Under the pieces are notes generated by a model, which made no database searches, was not told the origin of the DNA, and saw nothing but the letters and a program-made list of their open reading frames with translations. A stretch of DNA of 64,000 nucleotides from Dimorphilus gyrociliatus (lineage: Eukaryota > Annelida > Polychaeta > Dinophilidae), in the NCBI GenBank assembly GCA_904063045.1, contig CAJFCJ010000012.1:1798001-1862000 (forward strand), written 5' to 3'. The translations under genes and the position numbers were made by a program. Shown here piece by piece: positions 43,761 to 56,269 of this stretch. Position 1 is the stretch's first letter. Each line of letters begins with the position of its first letter.

Positions 43761-46700
43761 ATGGATTTCAAGAATAAAATAAAGAAAGTTTTCAATGATA
43801 TAAAGGTTTATTTCTCTTTATAATCATATATTTTTTGAATATTTTCAGCTGTTACTTTGTATTTAAATGATCTATCTCTTCCCTCTTTAGGAATCGAATA
43901 AAACGAGCCCCGAAGATGATCTAACCGTTCTGAATCTCTTGCAAAGCTCAGTTGATAAACCGGTAAACCTTTAGTCGTTATTCCGCAAGCAGAACGTTTT
44001 AGACAAATGTTTTTGAAATCCTCCCATTTTCAATCTTAATATCGCCATCTGCCAATATCCCACCAACTGTTTGCAAAGCGTGTTCTCTGATATTTGTAAA
44101 AATCAAATAGTTCAATCTTTTGAAAAATCACAGTATAACACTAATGATAAAAAAAACAAAATAGACGGTAACTGTACAATAACCTTATTTACAGGTGACT
44201 TCAAGTCAATTTACTGCTGATCCACATGCAGATCGCCAAGCTATAGAGAGCATTGAAGGTGTTTATTATAAAGATCCACAAGCCTTTTGTGCGGGAGATT
44301 ATGAATTGAAAGTAAGAATTTTTTCACAATTGTGATTGTTTTTTGAAAAAGAATATTTATTTTATTTTTTAATTTTTCTCTAACAGAAAATACTTAAAAA
44401 TTTTCCTGATATCGATAACGTTCAACCAGTCATTGGTTGTATTGATGATAATATCAATAGACTAAAAAAGCAAGCTATGGCAGTTTCTAGAAAAGTATCG
44501 GAATTAGTATTAGAAAATCATCCAGCCTACGCTGCCGAATTGGATAGAGTTATTGAATTACAAGGTGATTTATCAGTAGCTGCTACAGTATGTACCGACA
44601 GCAGAAAGTAAGCAATACTTAATTATTTTGTACAAAGCAGTTTATTTATTTATTTATTCTATTTTCAGGGAGCTTGCAGAAACAAAAAGCAAGTTTACAG
44701 GGGCTAGTTTATTACTTTTAGCAAATTATAATAGAAAGAAACATTTAACTTCGGTTTTACAGTCATTATATACAATTAAAACTCTGGTGAGTTTTCCTCT
44801 TAATCTAAGAAAAAATGTTCATCTCATTTTCTGTTTCTTACTATCATTTATTAGCAAAGAACTGATGTCCGGGTAAGGGAGTTATTAGAGGCTGAAGACT
44901 ATCCTGGAGCAATTCAATTATGTTTAGAGTGTCAGAAAGCGGCTTCAACGTTTAAACACTTTAATTGTATTAGGTAATGCGTAATGTTATGTGTTTTATA
45001 TTTCGAAAATATGAATATTTTTGATTGCTTTTTAGCGAATTGAACACAAAACTAGGCGAAACTCTAGTCACTATGGAGGAGTGTTTGGATAAAGCTCTGT
45101 GTAAAGTTTGCACTCATTTCGATCCATTAAATTATAATAAGATACAAGCTGCATTTGGACAACTAGGAAAATCACAAGCTGCCCTGGATCAATTACATAT
45201 GCACTTTACTTCCGTTATACATAATACTGCTTTCGTAAAAGTTTTGGGATATGCTCAATTGAGTTCTGAGTCGGATGACACTTTAAGGAGGAAACAATAT
45301 CACGAACTATGTTCGCAAGTTTCTTCAGACCTGTTTACTTCATGTCTAGTGGATATTTGCAAAGCTTTGTGGCAAATAATGTTTAATTATAAACGCGTTT
45401 GCAAATGGCATGAAGAAAATGAATTAACTTCAAACGGTGAAGTTAGCGAGGCTCACGCTCGTTATGTCCGTCATAAATTAGTTCATGGTAGGATACGTAT
45501 ATGGGATGATATTCAACAAAGAGTGAAAATGTTTATATCTGTAAACGATTTAAGTTACTTTTTGTATGACCAATTTATAAATGTTCTCGATCTTATTACA
45601 ACTTTAACACAAGTTGGAGAAGAATTTTGTGGATCAAAAAGTGAGAGTTTAAAAGAATGTTTGAAAACTCAGAGTGTTAACTACTTTCGACATTACCATC
45701 GCATTCGAATGGATGAATTGAGAATGTTTCTAGAAAACGAAACATGGCAAATTTGTCCACTTAAATCAGGCTTCAACATATTCCAATTACACGTAAGCTT
45801 CATATATTTATTTCAATTATATTTTATCATCGATTAATATTATAACAGGAATTTAAATCTATTATTAACAATAAACCGTCAGTTATTCCAGAAAGTTTGC
45901 ATAATAGTGCCAAACAATCTCCAATTGTTTCAGAGGTTAAATATTTTTTTACTTTAAAATTTGACACATTACAAATTGAAAACAAAAATAACACAAAAAA
46001 TATCCATAGCCCTGCAGCCGAAGGGATAGTTTAGAAAATATAAAAACGGAATATGATTACTTTGAAAAGTATACTCCTGATAATAGTCCATTTGATGTGC
46101 AAAAAGAAGACAAAGTTGAAGAAGATGTACTATTAGTGAATGAGGTATACTAATTTGATTTCTATATAATATATAATTTCTCGATTATAAATATAGTCTC
46201 AAGACAACAATAGCCGTTCAAATCTTACTAATACATATGATAGCGAATCCGAATCAGACGTTGAGGATGAACTTAAAAAGGACTTTGTTGATGAGAATAC
46301 AGGTGAAACAAACCATAATTTTAGTGCAATAGCGTAAGTTTTATTAAATAATTAGAAATTAAAGAATACTAACGAAAAATTTTGTTTCTAGATTTATATC
46401 AACACGAGGAAGACACGATAAGTGTGCCCCTATTGTTACAAACACAACATTAAGTGTTTGTAGATTATTTGGTTTGTAATCTAAATTGCTATTATTGTAC
46501 TAGTCAGCTAATAAAATAGTTTTATTTTAGGCAAATACATGCAAATGATGACTGTTTTAACATCAATAGCCTTTGATGTTACTATTTGCTTATCCCAACT
46601 CTTCGATTTTTACCTCTATTCAGTAACTATTTCTTTAATCTCCCAAGTTTAAAATGGTTATATAATGATTATTTTCGTTCAGGTATACTCATTCTTTTGC

Positions 46701-47798
46701 GTTGAAGAAAATGAGACGGTAATATTCTTTATCAAATAAATAATTAGGTGTACAGTATGTCTAAATGTAAATATCATTATTTTCTCTAGTCTGAGGACAA
46801 TAATTCTTTCCTATCGCCTAAATTAACTACTACTCTCCGACGTATAAAAGAAAATTTGATTGTTATGCCAGACGAAGAGGAGGGAACTGAAGCATCTAAA
46901 AATAAGATTATTAGTCCAATGCTCTCCCTTTGCGTTGATAAAAATAACTCTGAAGAATTATTCGGTTTAACCGAAAGATTAGTTGCCACCGAATCACTAG
47001 TCTTTCTAGCTGAACAAACAGAATTATTGCAACCTCATCTAGAAGCTCTTATTCCAACAACTAAAAGAGCTTTTCTACAACAATTTTATTCTCAAACGGT
47101 GTGCATAGCTAAAGAATTAAGAAATCCAGTTTATCGTGTCGTAGCTGTTAAATCGATAGACTATGAATATTTATGTGGTTTGATGACAAATGTTCGATAC
47201 GATTTAAAAGAAATTCTTTCTCAGCATAGTTCCTATATTGACGTTATTTTGCAGGTAATAATCTATTTACAATATTTTGCTATGAATTAAATTTAAATTG
47301 TTTTTTTTTTGAAAGGAACTAAAAAATTTTGCATTAAGAATGACTGGTGTCAATCAAAGAGTTCCCATTCCAAAAGATGTTACAACTATCATATGGGATC
47401 AAGTTGTAAGACTAATTAATAGGACAATGTTAGAAGGATTTTCCAGTGCTAAAAAATGTACTAATGAAGGAAGGGCTCTAATGCAATTAGATTATCAGCA
47501 ATTTTTGATACAATTAGATAAATTGACTGATTTAAGACCGATTCCCGATAGGGAATTAGTTGAAAGTTATGTAAAGGCATATTATATACCTGAGATACAA
47601 CTCGAAGGATGGATTAAAGAACATAAAGTTTGTATTTTTTTAAATATTTTGTGAAAATATATTATATAATATTCTCTTTCCTTATAGGACTATTCCATTA
47701 AGCAGTTAGTAAATCTTTTAAATCAAATACCTCATTTGAATAAGAAGACGCGACAGAAATTAATAACTAATTTAGAAGAATCAAACCGTAAACCGTAG
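43761..47798 (+). CDS. VPS50: VPS50 / syndetin (CCDC132), EARP and GARPII complex subunit
   Basis: Sixteen exons (43761-43805, 43891-43962, 44195-44311, 44387-44607, 44669-44786, 44855-44973, 45036-45792, 45849-45935, 46010-46144, 46197-46333, 46392-46471, 46531-46622, 46683-46718, 46790-47254, 47316-47627, 47688-47798) give 967 aa, against about 964 in humans. Syndetin links VPS51-53 in the endosomal recycling (EARP) tether. Family segments: [68 protein letters not shown], an acidic linker, [54 protein letters not shown] and [12 protein letters not shown]. The first exon ([15 protein letters not shown]) is less conserved, so the start is the least certain part. AATAAA is at 47860-47865. Confidence 0.95.
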
Positions 47799-47859
47799 AA
47801 AGAAGACTACCAAAATATTGCTAAATGTAAAACTTAAAAGTCAATATAATTTAAGAGCA

Positions 47860-47865
47860 AATAAA
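47860..47865 (+). terminator. Poly(A) signal of VPS50
   Basis: AATAAA 62 bp after the VPS50 stop. The following 560 bp to MTERF3 show no other feature. Confidence 0.6.
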
Positions 47866-48429
47866 AAGTGCTTAATAGTCAATCACTTTAATTTATCAAT
47901 TCGAACGAAAAGGAGTCATAATTTCTTATCTTTTTTTTTCCAGTTTATGATTTGTTTTATTTAATTTTATTTTCTCGACTGAAGTTTTAAAATAATAAAG
48001 AGCTCCCGTCTGATTATTTAATTACTTTGATTACTTTCTATAAGTATTCACTAGTTAAATAATAGCTTTATTATATTCTTGTCTTCTACACTTGAGGTAC
48101 TTTTAAAAATTGGAATTATATTCGATAATGTATATTTCTGCTATCCATGTGTGTTTTAAATCTCTTCCAGAAATATATTCAATTTATTAATTTAACTTGA
48201 TACAGATTGATAACTAAGGTATATACCTTTAAATACTCTTCACGATTGAAAGATGTGATTTAGAAACTATAAAGCTCTTTTATTGAAAAAAATATGCAAT
48301 TGAGCGATAATACAAGTATTAAGGCTTTGCATGCTGTCTGTATTAAACAGAAAGAAAAGTTTCTAATATTAATAGCCAGTTTATTAGTAATTACGTGTAA
48401 AAATAATTTACAGATTACCAATTTTGACT

Positions 48430-49694
48430 ATGTCGCTGATATTTGCACGAAGATTTGGAAGATTAATAACAAGTTTACCAAAAAATCATATTAAATACGT
48501 ATCAAGTTCATCAAATACAGTTAAAAATAAAGATGATAAAAGTCTGTCAGTACAAGATGAAAATGAATCAACAGCACCAAAAGATATTGGGGGATACGAT
48601 TACTTTCGATATTTGGCCGAAATGGCAAATGTAAATCCAATAACAATTTCAAAACAATTAGACGAAGTTTTAAAAGAAAAACACTTTAAAGATGACCATA
48701 GAAGTTTGGAAAATTTAAAACCAGTTTTACCTTCAAAGAGTTTAAGTCTTGCAGCTTACGCAAATGACTCTAAAGTTATACAAAAGTTTATTAAATTAGG
48801 AGTAAATTTAAGAAATATTGAAGTGAATCATCCAAAAATGGCTAATTTAATATTAAAATTAGATTTCGAATTGGATATTCAACCGTTATTATTGTATCTA
48901 TGCAATAATGGGGTCGATAAAAAAGATCTGGGTAAAATAATAACAAAAAGCCCAGAAATACTTGAAGTTGATTATGAAGAGTTACAAGCAAAACTCGACT
49001 ATTTTCTGTCTAAAAAATTTACCAGAGAAGCAATTGGTAGAATAATAACAAAGGCTCCGAGAGTATTATTAAGAAATCTTAGAGAAGTTGATAGGGGTTT
49101 AGGATTTTTACAAAAGGAATTTATGTTAACGGGAAATGAAGTTAGAGAATGTGCAACAAAACATCCGAAACTTATTACATTTAATAGGAAATATATACAC
49201 GTAAGTTGTAATAGTACATCTCTTAGTTAATAAAGTATTTATCCTTTTTTATTTTATCCTTCTACAGTTGAGTAGGATAAACCTTAAGGAAATTTGCGGT
49301 TTTAACGATAACGAGATCAAAAGTATTGTATTGGCAACGCCTAAAATTCTATTAGAAAGTTTGTTTTCGAGTTTCTTTTTTACTTTTTTCCTTTTTTTAA
49401 CAAAATATATTTTCAGATCGATTTACTATTGAAAAAACGTTTAACTATGTTCATAATGTTATTGGGATAAGCCATTCTTCAATTTTACATTGGCCGGATA
49501 TATTGAGGAAAAGATTGACTCTTATTAAAGAAAGACACGAATATCTTAAAGCTATTGGCAGGGATCAGTACGACGAAACAAAAGAAAATTTCGTATCAAC
49601 TAAAGCATTATCTTCTGGTAGAGACAGTGAATTTTGCGAAAATGTTGCCAAAACATCAGTCAAAGTCTATAATGATTTTCTAAGAACTTTATAA
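48430..49694 (+). CDS. MTERF3: Mitochondrial transcription termination factor 3 (MTERF3-like)
   Basis: Three exons (48430-49200, 49268-49358, 49417-49694) give 379 aa. MTERF proteins bind mitochondrial nucleic acid with a half-doughnut of three-helix mTERF repeats; MTERF3 represses mtDNA transcription and acts in ribosome assembly. The N-terminus is basic (MSLIFARRFGRLITSLPKNH), fitting a mitochondrial presequence. Repeats show the Leu/Pro pattern, for example IITKSPEILEVDYEEL, IITKAPRVLLRNLREV, CATKHPKLITFNRK and IVLATPKILLE. HWPDILRKRLTLIKERHEYL near the C-terminus matches MTERF3 rather than MTERF1/2. The second intron uses a GTTTGT donor. Confidence 0.85.
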
Positions 49695-49817
49695 GAAATC
49701 TTTTATTATCATTCATTCAAGAATATTAAGACTAAAGAATTTATTTAAACAAAAACAACAACAATAAACGTAACTAATTTGAAATATAAACAAATATCTT
49801 TTATTATAAAAGGAAAA

Positions 49818-51035
49818 ATGAATAGCGAAAGTGAAAGAAGTTTATCAAATTCTCCAATTTGCTGTATCGAAACTGAAACAAGTTCCGCTGTATTTCTAAA
49901 GACAGTTAATAATCATAATAGATTAGAGACAAAGAAAATAAATAACAAAATATTACTAAGGAAACCATTGAATTCAGAGTTAAGACAACAAACAATGCCC
50001 ACTTGTATGGTTATATTCCGCCCTTTAAAAACGTCTATTATCTTTTTATGTCTTTCTATAATTCATCTTATTATTGCATTGATTTGTCTTGTTGCATATG
50101 CTAAAGTAATTCAAGTTAAATTTGATTATACCGATTGTAAATCATTCAATATGATAAATGTTACTTGCGCAAATTACTTGAAAAACAAGTTTGCGAAATG
50201 GAATCGTTTAGAGAGGCCATCTTGGAAATTTTGTATATGTGATATTGAAATTATTTTAAAGCAATCAATTCCAGGAAAGGTATTCCTTTATTATGAATTA
50301 AGTAACTTTTATCAAAATTCTCGTTTATACGTTCAATCCGTTGACGAAACTCAATTAAAATATGCAAATTACTTATCAACTGATGGTAATTGTGAACCTT
50401 TCAAAACTTTTAAAGTATTATTAGGACTGGATATATTGCTTCTGTTTAGTTAATTCGTGATATAAATGACCTAATTTATACTTTATAACATATTAATTAA
50501 GGACGAAACTACTGGTAAGATAAAGTATATCTTTCCTTGCGGTACAATAGCTAATTCGTGGTTTCAAGATGATTTTCAATTATATCATATAAATGATACG
50601 AACTTTCCTCATTCGTTAGATTTAGATAAATCAAATATTGAATGGACTACAAATTCAAGAAGATTCGGTAATTTTAATGTAACCAATCAGAATCGATATC
50701 AATTTCCATTAAGATGGCAAAAGTACCATTCAAACATTATTAAGGATGCTGGTTTTCGTAATTGGATGCTAATATCATTATTGCCTACATTTAAGAAACT
50801 TTACGCAGAGGTTAAAGTAGAAGATGATAACGAAGGCCTTCGTTCAGGAAATTATAGATTGATTGTTGATTATTTATATGATGTAAAGACATTTAATGGT
50901 AAAAAGTCAATTATATTATCAAATACTAGCTTTATGGGCGGTAAAAATATCTCCTTTCCGGTCTCTTTCTTCATAGCATTTCTTGGATATTTCGGTATTT
51001 CTTGCCTTTTTTATATTATACACAAAAAGAATTAA
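49818..51035 (+). CDS. TMEM30: TMEM30/CDC50 family, P4-ATPase flippase subunit
   Basis: Two exons (49818-50414, 50502-51035) give 376 aa. CDC50 proteins chaperone and regulate P4-ATPase phospholipid flippases. Topology: cytosolic N-terminus with TCMVIFRPLKTSI before TM1 (about 68-95), a large extracellular loop, and TM2 near the C-terminus. Family signatures: VFLYYELSNFYQNSRLYVQS, DETQLKY, the Cys-containing CGTIANSWF, EWTTNSRRFGN (usually WWTD), LPTFKKLYAEV, and SNTSFMGGKNI just before TM2. The N-terminal 60 residues are longer and more polar than in vertebrates. Which paralogue (A, B or C) cannot be told. Confidence 0.93.
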
Positions 51036-51261
51036 TATATTCTATATTTTCTAATACATGTAAATTTATTCATATTTTTCATTTGAAAATAAATGTAGCA
51101 ATAAAAAAATGAATATTAATTAAGCTACTGTTTATTTAAATATTTGAATTTATGTAAATATAAGGTAAATTTTAAAATAGTTTATTCGAGACACATAAAC
51201 AAAAACAATCAGGGAATTTCTAAGTTATTTAATCACAAAATAAATAGAAAATTTCCAGAGA

Positions 51262-54200
51262 ATGAGTAAGCATTTTAATTTATTCATGAATAATTAATTA
51301 GCTAATTTAAAATAATGTTTTAAGGTTATTCTCCTGAAAATTCCGAAGAATTTCAACTAAACTCTACAAGTTTTTTACCACCTTGCCAACAGTTCATTAT
51401 TTAATTATTAAATATGTAAATTAGGTGAAATGATTTAAATAATTTTGAATTTTCCAAAAAAAAAAAATTAGGCGTTCAAGAACTTTAATAAGCGTTGTTA
51501 AAGAACAAATACAGCAATTAAATCAAGATGTTTCTATCAAAAACGTTGAAAATAAATGGAAAGACTTGAATTTGGAAGGAAAATCGAAATTATTAATTAA
51601 AGATAATAGTTTCTCGCTTGGAAATGTTGGAGAGGCAGTAAATTATCTTTTTAATTAATTTAATTTATTCAGTCATTCATTCCAATTCTTAAATACGCTT
51701 ATATACTCTATTTTTACTATTTGTAGTTATATCTCAAAGGAAATAAATCAAAATTACATAACTTCTATACTGAAGATCCTCTTATGAAAGTGCTACCACC
51801 GGATTATAGGCCTCTTTCCGATCCTTACGTTGGGGTTGGATAGTTTATATTATTTTTTAGCTTTATTATCTTATAATATAATATTTAAATAGAACTTTTA
51901 TAAATCTGGAAGAAATAGGAAGAGGTTACTGCATCTTGGTTCTATTTCGGCTAATAACAGAGCTATGTGTACTCCTAAAGATTACAGAAGATTTTTCGAA
52001 TATATGAAACAAATGGAAGGATTTAGAATAAGGGAAGAAGAATTGAAAGGCAATGCTATTGATGAAAAATTAAAAAAACAAATTACAAACAAACCTTTAA
52101 GAAGTACTTGTTTATCTTTACCGGAAGTCGTTACATTAAAGAGAAAAGAGTTGATGGATTTATATATTTGGATGCAAAAAGTTTGGTGTTTAGTTGGAAA
52201 AGAGAGGATAAATCAGAGGAGAATGAGAGCGTTAGCTATAAAACGCGAAGAAGATAGATTACAGAAGATACTTAAGAAATTAATCCTTTGGAATAAAAAG
52301 GACAAACTAAAGAGTAGTAATAGTAAAGGTTTGTAATTTAATTTTACTATTTCTTTTCTATTTATATTGTTTCTTTTCTATTTTTTAGACAATTCAACAT
52401 CTTTGCCGTCAATTAAAAATTGTAAGTACAATTGTCTTTCTTATCTAATCTTTTCAAAACAATAAAATATGAAAAACCAAATTTAAAAAGTCTGTTATCA
52501 TTTTGTTGTTTTTCAGTTAAAATTCCTAGTCGATTTCATCATTACGATACACCTTCGTTAAGTAACCTTTCAGCTGAAATTGATGAACTTCTTAAGAAAG
52601 GTCTACCTAAATTCCATTCTAATCAAAATGATAAGAAACCAAAATTAAAGAAGAAAACGAAGAGAAACGAAGATAAAAGATCAAAATTCAAAAAATTGAT
52701 AGATGATCAATATTCAAACCTATCAGCATCTTTAAAGAATTCTAATTCAATAGTTGATGATAAAGGGAGCAAATTATCAATAAAGGATGATTATACTCTG
52801 CAAAAGCAGTGGAGAGATATATCATCAACTATAGTTGAATGGATTATTTATAGTGTAACAGATTTAATCATTCCTCTCTGTCTTGGAAAAACGAAACAAT
52901 CGACAACAAGAAGATCTATTTCGCCTATAAATAAAGGTATAGTAGTTTATTAGCAGTTAATTAATTAACTATGTTAATTGAATATGTTAATTAATTCATT
53001 TTAGATTCGGATAATATGAAGAGAAATGTATCATTCAATAAAATTATTAAAGTAGCCGAATCAAAGAGTTGTAATTCAGAATTAAGTGATAATGTAAATC
53101 TACTTTGTTCATTCTTAGTCTTCATTTAATCCATCTATCTTTATCACTTACGCTCTAGATTGTTGACGATGATAGACGTACAGCTACTAATGAATTTGAC
53201 GATGATTTACCTTCTTCCCAATTGGGTTTAAGGTCAAGAGATTCATTAGAATTATTGCGTAATACTTCGTCATATCTTGCCGTTCATCCGAATGAAGCTG
53301 GTAACGCACTATTAATAGTATCAAAGGCAATAACGGCTGGCCTATTAAAGTCGGAACAAATACATCGCCTGTTTAATTGCGTAGCGGATACTTGCCCTAA
53401 ACTCGACAAACTAGCCCTAGACGAATTGCTAAATGATCAATCGAATGATACCGCTATCAATAATCTAGCATCATCCGTTTTGCATTCAACTTTAGCGAGG
53501 AATATTAAGATAATTCAAATTCAGGAAAAAGATGAAAATTTCCACTCTAGACCAAGGGGAAAAGGCGAAGAAAACGACGACAACGATGACGATGATAATA
53601 ATAATGATAATGAAGAACAAGAAAGTAAAGATGACATTCTCCTAGCTCAAGAATTAAGGAGTATCACAAAGAATTGTTTTAAAGTGGATAATTCAGACTG
53701 GAAAGTCGTCGCTATTGATTTCTTAGCGCACGCTTTTAGACAAGTTTATGCCTATTATCTAAAAGATAAAAAAGAAACAACCAGAGAGGATATTAGAGAA
53801 TATTTAATGGATCATATAGCTGATATGTATCTAGAATCTTCTCCATCAATCTATTCCGAGAATATTATGATACTCATCGAAAAGTTCACCAATTTACAAA
53901 ATAATTGGTCTTTACGTTTAGGTTGTCCTTTACATTCCAGAAAAATAGACTCGGATACAGTTAATTTCATAAAAACTTCACTAATGAATGCTGTAACCTT
54001 TCAAGAAGAATTAATTAGTAAAATAATTGATTACAGTCTTAATTGTTCCATTACTACTACTGCTGTTGATGAGGACAATCTCTTACGAGTTAGCGGCCAT
54101 ATTATTTGCAATTGTAAACCTCATATTGCGAAACCTATGTTAGAGATGAACAATTATTACCAATCAATTGCCTCATCTCAGGGAAAGATAAAGAATAGAT

Positions 54201-56112
54201 TTGAAGAGGATAGAGATCTTTACGTAAATTCTATATCAGGCTCCAAAAAATATGGGCCAAGATGGAGAAAACGTTTCTCGTCTTCGGCAGGTTCTGGAAG
54301 AAGTAGAGAATCAACCGATGATGATAATAAAATTAATAATGAAAATAATAATAATAATAACAATAATAACAAGAAATTCTTTAATTTCTTCAAAAGGCAA
54401 AGGTCTGTTGGAGATCAAAGATCGAGGATGAATAGTTTAAGGAATAGCGTTGAAGGAGATTTTCAAGTATTCAGAAGGAAATCAATTTGTAAAGATTCGG
54501 AAAATCAAATTGATATTATCTCTTCCAATGAACTTAAGAGATTCTCTACACAGTCGGATGAGAAAACGGATAGTTTAAGGAGTAACGATTTCGTTGTTGT
54601 TCAAGATACGGACATTGAACAACAATTGATTATACCAGTCTTCCAAGGAAAAGAAATTGAAGGTTTGGACGAGAATCTTTGCAGTTCAGGCTTATCGGCT
54701 GTAACTGTTAAAAATGGCTTAACTCAGAATAAGCAACATTGTCATAGTGAAGATCGTCTCGAAGACAGACTTTCCTACGTAAATATACTAAGACCAGAAT
54801 TATCATTACACTATCTCCCAGAGACATTTAATAAGGAATTAGCTACAGATCTAATTAAAAGATCGTCAATAGTAAACCAGGAAAAATGTATGATCAGTCT
54901 AAATACAACAAGGTTACCGGTTGAAGAGAAATTCAACATTACTGATAATGAAACTGATGAAAAAGTTTTAAGCGTTATCAACTTGGAAAGTGAAGAAAAT
55001 ACTGAAAACGAATCAAGAAGCTCCAAGCGTCTATCGTTACGTTTAATTCGTAAAACCATTGAAACTCTCTATGAGAATAGTAGCGAAACTAGTAATAACA
55101 ATAACAATAATAATAACAACAATAAAGATAAGGAGGTTAATTTTCTTTAGACTCTCTTTTAGTACACTTTTACAATTGTTTTTTCTTGTTATATCTAGAA
55201 AGAGAAGGATGATAAGATTCTTTGTAATCTCCTTCCAGCTTATCAGCCTATTCACGTACGTGCAAGATTGTACAGGAACTTTGGTAAACCATTATACGAC
55301 GATGAAATTACTGGAAAATTTGAAGATAATAGCGAAATTTCTCAACACTGCAACGAAAATAATCCTTACGGAATAAGATTAAGCTTGGAAGATTTTCAAC
55401 AAACTTATGATACTGATAATGTTGGAACTGTTCAGCCAGTGTTTAAGGGTCAAAAATTAGAGATTGACTCTCTTACAGCGGGATTAGCTCTTGGGGTGAT
55501 AAGCTACAAAGATTTTAATCATTCGCAAACTCCTTACGCAACAGTTGAGAGAATTTCACATACAAATCTCCATAAACCAGGTTTTCTTATGCAATATCAT
55601 TCTATGATCATCTATGATGTTTTATCTTTCATCATGAATTATTAGATTTATCAGCAAATGTCGACTCGGGAAAAGATTTGGCAATAGTTCTTCAGAGAAT
55701 CGAGGCGGCCGCTGCCGGATATAAAAAGTTACTAGTTCAAGCAGGACTTTATAGGAAAACACTATACGACAATCGAATGTCGTTGGACGACCGACGAAAG
55801 GAATCGTTGGAAAATGGCCAGAATAACGACGATAAAGATGCTAACAAACTGAAGAGTAACGAAGAAATGCGTAGATTTTCTGATATAACACCACTAATTG
55901 AAAGTGCAAAGAGAACGTTAGATTTAGCAAAAGTTACAGATCAATCTATAAGTAACATGGTACAAAAGAATTCAAAATTAAGACAAAAATACCTAAAAGA
56001 CGATTCTAGTAGTGACGAAGGAAAAACAAAGAAGATCACTATTTTTAACAGTATCGACGAAAAGAATACTATAGGTAAACAAGAAAAGTCATCATCAATT
56101 AAAGATAAATAA
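51262..56112 (+). CDS. FSIP2-like fibrous-sheath-interacting protein
   Basis: Eleven exons (51262-51265, 51325-51391, 51472-51637, 51727-51834, 51893-52328, 52389-52421, 52517-52936, 53005-53093, 53159-55135, 55199-55580, 55646-56112) join in phase to 1382 aa. The first coding exon is just ATGA. Residues about 90-180 (PPDYRPLSDPYVGNFY, LGSISANNRAMCTPKDYRRF) resemble the N-terminal region of fibrous sheath-interacting protein 2 of the sperm flagellum, in spacing and residues. Vertebrate FSIP2 is several times longer, so this would be a reduced relative. A 1977-bp exon contains HPNEAGNALLIVSKAITAG, an acidic run, and two poly-Asn tracts. Other parts are charged and probably unstructured. Gene structure is well supported; the family call is moderate. 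Confidence 0.7.
54325..54375 (+). repeat. AAT/AAC trinucleotide tract encoding poly-Asn
   Basis: In-frame AAT repeats interrupted by AAC in the FSIP2-like long exon. A second tract lies at 55093-55125. Confidence 0.8.
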
Positions 56113-56163
56113 TAACTATTCTTACTATTATTATGATTATAAACTTAACTACTTAACAATATT

Positions 56164-56185
56164 AATAAATTAATAAATCTTTATT
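56164..56185. terminator. Opposed poly(A) signals of the FSIP2-like gene and SCFD2
   Basis: AATAAA on the plus strand at 56164-56169 and 56172-56177, and TTTATT (minus-strand AATAAA) at 56180-56185. The stops of the two convergent genes are 157 bp apart, so mature 3'UTRs likely overlap by a few tens of bases. Confidence 0.55.
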
Positions 56186-56269
56186 AACGATAAACATAAA
56201 TATATTCTTTTCCTTTACCTTAAAATAACAATAGTTTGTCAAAGGAAGGAAGAAATTTTTATATTTAGT

